From positions 15,004,586-15,068,585 of the forward strand of contig NC_049905.1 of assembly GCF_001411555.2 (NCBI RefSeq): 64,000 bases of DNA. Reading direction: 5' to 3'. This document shows, one piece after another, positions 56,261 through 64,000 of the stretch. A program made the position numbers and the translations under genes. The notes beneath the pieces were generated by a model. It did no database searches, was not told the origin of the DNA, and worked only from the letters and a program-made list of their open reading frames with translations. How positions within the stretch are numbered: position 1 is the stretch's first letter; each line of letters opens with the position of its first letter. This stretch comes from Juglans regia. Its lineage: Eukaryota; Streptophyta; Magnoliopsida; Fagales; Juglandaceae.

Positions 56261-57115
56261 AAAGTCCTACCTAAAATCAAAGGAATTTTAAAAGTAGTAT
56301 CAACAACAGAGCTAGTGTCAAGGATTAAGAAATCAACAAAATAATAAAATTTATCAATTTGAATTAAAACAACTTCTACCACACCCCGGGGTACTTTGAC
56401 TGAACAGTCAACCAATTGCAATACCACAATGGTTGGTTTGATTTCTCCCAACCCCAACTGCAAATAAATAGAATATGACATTAGATTCACGCCAGCTGCT
56501 AAATCTAGCAAAGCTTGCCCAAACTCATGATTTACAATGTTGCATACAATGGTTGGACAACCAGGATCCTTGCACTTGAGAGGAATTTGCTGCTCAATTA
56601 GAGCACTAACTTGCTCTATCAGGAACATTGTCTTCTTCACATGGTGCTTCCTCTTAATTGTACACAAATCCTTGAGAACTTTTGCATAAGTAGAAACTTG
56701 TTTAATCACATGCAAAAGAGGAAAATTGATTTTTATCTGCCTTAGATTCTCTAGGATTAAATTGATAAGATCCAGAGTTCGCTTGCTTAATTTTAAAGCT
56801 TGAGGGAATGGTACCTTAACAAGACTCTTTGTCACCTCATGTTCCTTGGGCAACTCGGCATCACTACTATCTTGATCCTCTTCCACATCCTCTGATTTGT
56901 TCGTTGTTGGGATGTGTAATGACTTACCACTTCATGTCACAATGACATTCACATCCTTCAAATTCTCTTGCGCCATGTGTTGACCATGGGGTACTGACTG
57001 AGCTTGAGATGGGAACTTACCTCGCTCATTCACACTCAAGGAGCTCATCAATTTGGACACTTGGCTCTTTATCTCCTTGTTTTCTTCAATAACCTGCGTA
57101 ATCAAAGATTCAAAC
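56261..57115 (-). pseudogene. Athila gag C-terminus and protease
   Basis: From 57115 the minus strand reads EENKEIKSQVSKLMSSLSVN (gag coiled region), then KDVNVIVT, a TGA stop, and SGK. The family has TRSGK here, so CGA has become TGA. After an acidic linker come VKVPFPQALKLSKR, NFPLLHVIKQVSTYAKVLKD, LIEQQIPLKCKDPGCPTIVC, the protease region (FGQALLDLAAGVNLMSYSIY, with D-L-A-A for the usual D-L-G-A) and DFLILDTSS. The frame ends at PLILGRTF, where the solo LTR enters. The remainder of the protease continues at 43100. This locates one Athila element on both sides of the 13-kb insertion. Confidence 0.82.
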
Positions 57116-58247
57116 TGTGATGGCCAGAGTTTCGTCTAGGCTTGGCCCTTAGAATTATTCTAGGTTGCCATGGTAATTTAGGAACCTTAGTTACTTTGAA
57201 AGGCCTTAAAAGCCTTTGATGTAGCGATTTAAGCCCAAGAGAAGAGTGGCTCTAGTTACCTTAAGGATTTTGGCCTTACTTGGGAATTTAGGTCCAATGG
57301 TTTAGGCCCATGACCTAGTTCTAAATTTGCTAAGTGTTATGTGACCCAAGAATGTTTTGCTTTGAACCTAGACTTGAAAGTGGGCTAAGGGAGAAAGAGA
57401 GAAGTGTAGGAAAATGCCAAGGGTTGGCTTACACGCCTATCTTGGAAAAGTTGCCACTTGTCATTGTGTAAGAAACTTTCTAGATGATTCAAGGGACAAA
57501 AGGAACCTAGAGGAGGGAGGCCAAAGGGATTTTCGGCTAGACCCAAATTCCCACATGTTTAGACCCTTGTCTTACCCAATTTGAGTTCCAACGGAGTTAT
57601 CTTGGAAAGAGAAGCTTAGGAAAGTGAAATGGGGCTTTTTCTAGGAGTTTTGCATGGGAAATCGAATGGAGGCCTATTGGATTTCGAAATTTAGTCAGAT
57701 AATGCCAAGTGTCAAGCATGCATGGAGTTTCTAGAAGGATATGTGAAGAGACATTTGGACTAAAGGACAAGAATACCCTTAGAAATTCGGCTGGCACACT
57801 CCCAAACACTATGTTCCTTTGCCACTTGACACCTAGGCTAAATTGGACCAATAGAACATGAAAGGTCACCTAGGGAAGGAGTATTGGAAGTTGAAACATC
57901 ACCTTGGGAAAGGAAGAAAGAGGTGGATGGCTAAGCCATGGCATATGTCTTTTGCCACTTGTCATCCATGCAAAAGATTACTTGCTTGGGGAAAAGGAAG
58001 AGTCACATGATGTTTTACCATGTTACCCTTAAAAGAAACACTCAGTTGTTTGAAGGAAAGGAAGGGCATAAGAGGGAATGTGATTTTCAGCCAAGGAGGG
58101 AAGCTCACATGCCACATCCAAGATTTGCCCCTTCCCAATGCAATCTAAGTGGGGAACTCCAAGAGGTTTTCGATTTTTGAGAGAGGAAGAAGAAGGAACC
58201 TTGCCATTTGTCTCACATGCAAAGGTTTTGATTCAAACATATGTTGG
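57116..58247 (+). mobile_element. LTR fragment, same family as 19208-21624
   Basis: Starts TGTGATGGCCAGAGTTTCG directly after CAAAC in the Athila gag. It shares with 19208-21624 the order of landmarks TTAAG..CCCAAGAGAAGAG and GGATTT(C/T)GGCC, and later repeated AGATTC..CCACTTGTCAT words. It runs about 1.1 kb and is then cut by a differently oriented LTR end at 58248. No second end or target duplication is identified. No gene is seen in the stretch. Confidence 0.55.
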
Positions 58248-58413
58248 TGTGGCATCCCCAACCCTCACTTGGGATTGGACGGTGACTGAGATGCTGGGAC
58301 ATGTAACACAAGGCTACACACCCCTCGTACATGACAGATGATATGCTATGCACCTAAGTACACTAGTAGTATGCAATAACGATGCAGCAAAAAAATTAAT
58401 AAAAGTCGAATAA
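58248..58413 (-). repeat. LTR end fragment, opposite orientation
   Basis: TGTGGCATCCCC..CACTTGGGATTGGACGG, then TGTAACACAAGGCTACACAC, corresponds to the left end of the 3345-type LTRs and to the reverse complement of the right end of 19208-21624. Only about 166 bases remain before another LTR end begins at 58414. Confidence 0.55.
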
Positions 58414-59229
58414 TGTAACACTCCACTTAATTAACTTTTGATTAATCCTTAAGTACTCTAGATTAGGTTTTTAATTATGGCTTAATCACTTTCATTAAGG
58501 TTGATAGTGGGATTAGCATTAATGTTGGTACTTAATGTTAATGAGCTAAGGATTAGAGAGACAAGCCCATTAGTAATTTTGGTGAGACTTTTTAGGACCC
58601 AAGTACATTCATGGGCCTAGCCCAAGAAAAAAAAAACTTGAACCAATCCCTTAGGAAATGAAGGCTAGTCTTGGTCCAAGTATAGGAAGGCATAAAGCTT
58701 TTGGTGTAGATTGGACCCTTGGCCCTTTTCAAGCTCATATGGCCCATAGCCATTTTGGACTCATTTTACCATTCAAAGACCAAAGGCCCAATACACCATA
58801 CCATTGGTTTCCTTAAGCCCAAATCACACTCAAAGTACCCAAATTAAGTTTTGAAAATTTGCTAAGGCCATTAACTATCATACTTGAGGTTAGTGCACTT
58901 TAAGCTATGCTTTGAAGCTTAATCATACTTAATCTTTTCTTAAAATTTTTAATTCAAATTTTCTTAAATTAATACTCCCTTAAACCATGATTAGAACATT
59001 TTAATACCCTAGCTAAACCATTCCACATGTCATTAAGAAAAAATGACATAACAAGCCCAAACCATGCTTTAATCGGTTTTGTGCATTGACCTTTGTAATG
59101 CTTGGACTGTTTTGCCCTTGGGTCCAACATTTTTGTGGTTTATCCTCAAGGGTAATATGGTCCAACATTCAAAGACCACAGGCCTACAAGCAAATCTACC
59201 TAAGGTGTCTCTATATTTGTGCATGCAAG
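58414..59229 (+). repeat. LTR fragment related to 30761-34706, inverted
   Basis: TGTAACACTCC then CTTAATTAAC matches the reverse complement of the right end of the 30761-34706 LTR. Further shared words include CACATGTCATTA..AAATGACAT and TTTTGCCC. It breaks off near 59229, where the Athila leader resumes. The ORF at 59079-59264 looks fortuitous. Confidence 0.5.
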
Positions 59230-59365
59230 GTAACAAAATACTAACAAAAATAAAAATACTATAAAAAGAAAGAAGAAAAAATAATGCAGCAAGCTAAAAG
59301 AAGGAACAAAGTTACCGCCTTTACAAACTGCTAAAAAGAAAAATTATCTAGCAATTCTTCTACAG
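59230..59365 (-). other. Athila leader region
   Basis: This A-rich stretch lies between the PBS and the inserted LTR fragments and has no gene. It is assigned to the Athila element by its position next to the PBS. Confidence 0.4.
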
Positions 59366-59385
59366 TCTCCTTGGCAACAGTGCCA
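59366..59385 (-). other. Athila-type primer binding site (tRNA-Asp)
   Basis: The plus strand reads TCTCCTTGGCAACAGTGCCA, so the minus strand gives TGGCACTGTTGCCAAGGAGA. It is close to the complement of the plant tRNA-Asp 3' end that I associate with Athila elements (TGGCGCCGTTGCCGGGGA), with several transitions. It lies 11 bases from an LTR end at 59397. Confidence 0.7.
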
Positions 59386-59396
59386 AAATTTCATTA

Positions 59397-60706
59397 TGCC
59401 TAAACTAGTACACGCTATTATAGTATAGTTCAGGGTGTCGATCCACAGGGAGTCGGAAGAAACACAACAAGATGCAAGCTTAAAAGAAAAGATCAAATTA
59501 TAATATGAAAAGAATCTAAAAATTTAAACTAAAATACGTAATTAAAATGAGATTAGGGCACAAATAAGAAGGCAAGTAAAGCTTTGGGCTTCCATCAACC
59601 GGATCCAATACTCTATCTTTTTCAATCCAAACAATATACACAATTAAGAATTATAGTACCAAATTACTAATTGGAAGATATGACATTATATTCATCTACT
59701 TTCTCAAATTTAATTCTAGAATCTATTCTCTTTTTACAAACCACGATTTTCATATATAAAAATGAATATCAGATCTAAAGACGACACTTGTTCACAAACA
59801 ATAATGCAGTAAAAGATCACATTAGTGGCATGAAAAGTCTGTTTAAGTCACAATCATATATTCATAATCCTATAGCTCAACAAAATCAAACCATAACAAG
59901 ATTTAATATAATTGCCTTAAACTTATAATATTCAAAACAAATAGAGAATGCAATCATAGAATCTTAAACAATAAAGCTTAATCTATGAATTGAAATATAG
60001 TCAAAATATTTTCACCAATCAGTTTCCGTCCTAGGCTTTACCCTATATTTAGTTCCCTATAGAAGAACTAAATAATAAAAATGATATTTTTTTTTCTTCT
60101 GTAGAACTATGCCTCCTCCTCTCCAAAACTCCTCAATTTCGTGCTAATAATATGCTTATATAGGATAGTAGAGAAACCCTAATGTCTTCATGATTCTCGC
60201 ATAACAAAATCACCTAAATCTTAGGACTCATTTTGGTAGCCACGTACGCTTCACGTGTTCAAATTTAGAAATCATTATTATATACAAATTTGTATGCCTT
60301 TAAGATAGCTTTTCAAAACATCAAGAATCGCATCAATCCGATATGTGAGTGGAACGTTACGATCACAATACTAAAGTATGTCCATGCTGTCTCCTAGCGC
60401 GTTTTACTCTCTGATCCGAATTACTCTCAAACTTCATCATTATCCTTATTAGAAGAGTCCTACACTCTTTGAAAGTTCTTAGGTTGTTCCAACATCTTGC
60501 CCACTTGAAAGTCCTCCTTTGAATTCGACTAGATTTTTACTTGCTTTTTTATAAACCCTGAAATTAAATATAAAAATCTACTTAGGAGTATCTCAAAGTA
60601 AATAAAAACTCAATTCAAGAATACACATTAATTCCTATAATTTCTATCCATATTTTAGTATTTTAGTCCAATAATGGGATATTTAGAGTGCACTTTTGTA
60701 CACTCA
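59397..60706 (-). repeat. Probable 5' LTR of Athila element, ~1.3 kb
   Basis: The plus-strand copy starts TGCCTAAACTAG next to the PBS and contains the GGGTGTCGATCCACAGGGAG motif common near the end of Athila-type LTRs. The far end is placed at GTACACTCA (60706), because TGAGTGTACAAAAGTGCAC looks like an LTR start on the minus strand. The partner LTR is not in the window, so the outer border is a judgement. No gene is present. Confidence 0.55.
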
Positions 60707-61900
60707 TCCTATTTCATCATTCTTCTAAATGGGACCCACATACACCATATTATTAGTTTCCTTTATTCCTATCCCACATGCCACTAGGGATTGTTTTTCA
60801 ACCATGGTAAGATCTCGAACTTGAGTTTAGTTTACTATTTCAAAACCCTCATCATTTCCACGAATAGTAACTCAAACATCATGACTTGCATAGTTTTCTT
60901 CAAGTTCTCTTCTTCATAATTTTAGATCTAAAATGTTGACCTTTTCCACTTGTTTTGCATCACTCTTAGTGAACCCTAGAATGATATACTAAACCCAACA
61001 CTTGTCACAAGAGGAAAAGGCATGCCAATGCCACAAAAACCCACTAATTGGCACCTTTGGTGTAAAACCATGCAACCCCACAACAAGCCATCAAAACCAT
61101 GGCTCTTCGACAAGTTTTCAAGAAGGTCTTCTACACCACTCAACCCCCATTCTGTCACCTAAAATCAGACCTAGGAGAAGGCCAAAAATAGTTCCAAAGA
61201 TCAAGCCAAAAACACACTATTCGCTTAGAAAATGAGAGTTTAACCAAAATGTATATCCTTTGCTTCTTCACAATTTTTTTAAATCTAAATTAACCATCTC
61301 CACGCGCCACCACCCCTGCCATATAACCCTTAGGAAGTGCTTCAAAGCACTCAATTACAAGCTTGGCCAATCCCCTTCCATGAGCATCAAAACCGATTAG
61401 CAAATGGGATGGTGACTTTGAATCACTTGGCTGAAACTTGTGCACTCAAACCTTTCCTTCATTTTCTGCTCAAACCAAATCACATGACACCCAATCACAC
61501 CTCATTACCCACTTGGGAAGGCCACTCAATAGTGGTAATTATGCTAACAAAACAGACCAAAGGAATGGAGACAAATGATGATAAAAAAACTAGTTAGCCT
61601 TGGAACCCAAAACTGCCAACCAATAATTTGTTTTCCCTTTAAATTTTTTGTCTAACTTCTGAAACCATTCAGCCCCTTGCACCTATGGCCTTCCTCTAGC
61701 CCTTGACCATGAGGTAAGCAAGTGTTTTAGGCTACTATTCAACTGACCAAGGCAATGACACACCTAAAAATGCACTCAACACCTCCACCGCCCACATCCA
61801 CCACTCACAACCTCACACTTCAGCCAAGACATGCACTCCCTCACCCCTCCATTGAGTCCTTCAAATAACCCTTCACCCCGCACTTCCTCACACAACTTCA
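60707..61900. other. Gene-free stretch, unidentified repeat
   Basis: I see no gene, RNA or clear element ends. Short ORFs (60976-61158, 61002-61235, 61337-61597) have no recognisable domain. Composition (C/A-rich, with many CACC words) resembles the interiors of the large LTRs elsewhere in the window. It may be the continuation of one, but I could not align it by eye. Confidence 0.3.
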
Positions 61901-62049
61901 ACTTGCTCAAGCTTTCACTCCACTACTATTCAATGTTTTATCGTTACTTTTCACTACTATTCAGTACTTTATCATTACTTTTCACCACTTTTTCACTACT
62001 ATTCACAGATCATCTGAGATCACCTCACTATCCAAACGTAGCATTAGTG
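61901..62049. repeat. MITE-like end with CACTACTATTCA repeats
   Basis: Three imperfect copies of a TTTTCACTACTATTCAGTAC-type unit (61912-62004) lead into ACAGATCATCTGAGATCACC and TATCCAAACGTAGCATTAGTG. I recall very similar GTTTGGATAGTGAGATGA termini from abundant MITEs of woody eudicots. The opposite end is not found, so this is a single terminus or a truncated copy. Confidence 0.45.
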
Positions 62050-62369
62050 TTTTTAAAAGCAAAATACTCCTACTGTGAGAGAAGGGTGAAACCGAGTAAT
62101 GTGAGAGTGAGTTCTTAGAGTGAATTATTTTTGGAGCATCAAAAGCCACGGTTTGATGAGTAATCCTACCCTATGTTTTTTTTGGATGCTAGATTGACAT
62201 GTTAGGCTTTGAGTTATTGCATGAGAATGAAGATTTAATTGAGTTATATGAGATTTAATTTGAAGAAGTGCATTTTAGTTTAGATTTGGAGTCTTGCTTG
62301 AATAAATTGTTTTAGAATGCAATTCTTTTATCCATGACATGTCTTGATATGATCTTAATCCCTAACTGT
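62050..62369. other. Gene-free spacer
   Basis: AT-rich sequence between the MITE-like end and the LINE. Nothing is recognisable apart from a T run at 62178-62185. Confidence 0.35.
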
Positions 62370-64000
62370 ATCCTGAGGAACGTTAACAAGAGCATGCAAT
62401 CTTTCTAGTGGGGCTTGAGAGACCAAAAATCTAAGATGCACTGGCTTAGTTGGCAGGGAATGGGAAAGTCAAAACAAAAGGGGGGCTTGGGCTTCAGGGA
62501 TTTTGAAGATTTTAACAAAGCTCTCTTGGCAAAGCAAGGATGGAAGCTCCTCACAAACCCATCTTCACTTGCAGTACGTGTTCTCCAAGCAAAGTACTAC
62601 CCTTCAGGAGATTTCAACAATGCAAAAATAAGGAATGGTGACTCCTTTGTTTGGAAAAGTATCACAACAGCAAGACCTCTACTAATTGAAGGCCTTCTAT
62701 GGAAGGTAGGGAATGGTCAAAGTATTAAAATATGCTCAGACAGATGGATCCTTTATCCATCTTCTTACAAAATTCAATCTTATCCAAGGATTCTGCCCCA
62801 AGAGGCTATGGTGGCCTTTTTAATTGACCAAGACTCCCTTCAATGGAATATGCCTTTGATCCATGATTTATTCAGTCAAGTTGAAGCCTCAACCATACCA
62901 AAGATTCACATCAGTCCATGCAAAAGCAATGACAAACTGACTTGGAGATGCACTGTAAATGGAAAATTCTCAGTGAAATCTGCATATAATCTTCAAACAT
63001 CTCTCAATATTGAAAAGCTTGGACAAACCTCAGAGCCATCTCACAGCACAGAAATATGGCATCACATTTGAAAGCTCCAGGTCCCAAATGCACTCAAAAT
63101 TTTTCTTTGGAGAGCTACCAAAGACATACTCCCCACCAAGGTGAACCTGCACAAAAGAAAGGTAATTGATTCCCCCTTGTGTCCAATCTACCAGTCTGAA
63201 CCATAAACCACTTCCCATGCTCTTTGGACATGTATAGCTGCTCAGGATGTGTGGTGCAGCAGCTCAAGAAAACTCCAAAAATGCAGTATTAATGAGGCTC
63301 CTTTTAGTGTGATTTTGGAACAGCTCTTGTCAACTCTTCCAAAGGAGGAGCATCAAGCACTGGCATTCACCACAAAGCAACTATGGTCCAGAAGGAACAA
63401 GTGGATCTTTGATGCTCAGTTTCCCTCCCCTCAACAAGTTAATAACCTTGTCTCTACATGTATCTCAGATTTTCATACAGCAAGGAGCCCTCAGAAATAG
63501 AAAAGCAACCAAGTTCAGACCCCTATCCAATGGACTAAGCCACCACTTGGCAATTTCAAGGTGAATTGGGACGCAGCCATAGACAAAATTCATTGCAAGG
63601 TAGGCATTGGAGTAGCTGTTAGGGACTGCAAGGGACTGGTTATAGGCATTCTCAGATCATCCCGAGTTTCTTTCCCGGATCCATTGCTAGGGGAAGCATT
63701 GGCAGCCTTAAGAGCAGTTCAGTTTTGTATTGAACTCGGTCTCTCAAATATTATCCTTGAAGGGGACTCCATGATAGTGGTAAAAGCTATCAATGGCAGG
63801 GAGGATAGCTGGAATTCAACGAGCCTAATTGCAAGATATCAAGTTGTTGCTACAACAAGTTAGTCCTTGGTCTGTTAAGCATGTTCCTAAGCAGGCTAAT
63901 GTAATGGCTGATACTTTGGCAAATAGCTCATTAGACCTCTCTAAAGAATCTTTCCATGCATAGGATTATCCTCATTGTATTCAAAACCTTCTTGGGTTTT
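62330..64000 (+). mobile_element. 5'-truncated LINE at window end
   Basis: The element carries only the 3' part of ORF2. Its 3' untranslated region and any poly(A) tail lie beyond the window edge. The 5' border is uncertain within about 40 bases of 62330-62370, because the first residues have decayed. It is distinct from the short LINE tail at 35162-35713. Confidence 0.6.
62370..63963 (+). pseudogene. LINE 3' half: RT C-terminus, zf-RVT and RNase H
   Basis: One frame from about 62370 encodes the post-RT region (MHWLSWQGMGKSKQKG, GGLGFRDFEDFNKALLAK, GWKLLTNPSSLAVRVLQAKY). Next come the WKVGNGQSIKICSDRWIL motif, then the zinc-binding segment (LTWRCTVNGKFSVKSAYN, LKIFLWRATKDILPTKVNL, with the C.IC-type cysteines partly lost as LCPIYQSE). 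The terminal RNase H follows, with NWDAAID, GEALAALRAVQF and ILEGDSMIVVKAI. Stops lie at 63069-63071 (TGA, family Trp), 63204-63206 and 63498-63500. A frameshift near 63830 moves into the frame with VKHVPKQANVMADTLA (last catalytic Asp), which ends at 63963. Endonuclease and most of RT are absent, so this copy is 5'-truncated. Confidence 0.82.

Noticed and set aside
1..64000. tRNA or rRNA genes
   Set aside because: Only short tRNA-complementary primer sites (such as TGGTATCAGAGC) were seen. No cloverleaf-length match or rRNA segment was recognised by eye; a covariance-model scan would decide.

Overview
This window is plant nuclear DNA made almost entirely of transposable elements stacked inside one another. 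I see no intact host gene. The lineages present (Tat, Athila, Tekay/Del-like and CRM-like Ty3/gypsy elements, a BED-finger hAT element, a PIF/Harbinger element with a Myb-like ORF1, and LINEs with a terminal RNase H) are typical of higher plants. Element style and a TATCCAAACG-type MITE end near 62.0 kb suggest a woody eudicot, possibly Fagales; that is a weak inference from memory.

Region 1-27.4 kb reads best as one old Tat-lineage element on the minus strand. Its gag (26.8-27.4 kb), protease (21.6-21.8 and 19.0-19.2 kb), integrase remnants (18.1-18.9 kb), a ~70-bp minisatellite (17.3-18.0 kb) and an antisense extra ORF (1.06-3.34 plus 16.89-17.08 kb) lie in the order expected for Tat elements. 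Three insertions break it: a Tekay-like element at 3345-16887 (TSD GCTGG), a solo LTR at 19208-21624 (CAAC) and a CRM-like element at 21837-26807 (CTTGG). The Tekay-like element has 4.5-kb LTRs and holds a truncated CRM-like element (about 9.93-13.17 kb) with an open 586-codon gag-protease ORF, the longest reading frame in the window.

Region 27.4-39.0 kb is a junction zone. It contains a truncated Tekay-like gag with PBS and LTR end, a repeat family in three copies (two direct, one inverted), a decayed solo LTR (30761-34706), a 5'-truncated LINE tail and a hAT relic whose terminus carries GGAGTC/GACTCC arrays.

Region 39.0-60.7 kb is built around one Athila-lineage element on the minus strand: pol at 39.9-43.1 kb, gag-protease at 56.3-57.1 kb, and PBS plus LTR at 59.37-60.71 kb. 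A solo LTR (43106-56260) splits the protease end from the reverse transcriptase. Inside it sits a second solo LTR (44886-53847, TSD GAATC) of the same family as the 3.3-kb element, and inside that a PIF/Harbinger element (46101-50484, TSD TTA) carrying ORF1 and a captured RNase H fragment but no recognisable transposase. LTR fragments in opposing orientations separate the Athila gag from its PBS.

The last 4 kb holds a stretch without recognisable genes, a MITE-like end and the 3' part of a LINE on the plus strand that runs nearly to the window edge. No recognisable element retains a complete set of transposition proteins. What the sequence mainly offers is a readable insertion history with several exact target-site duplications, plus several odd derivatives listed as findings.
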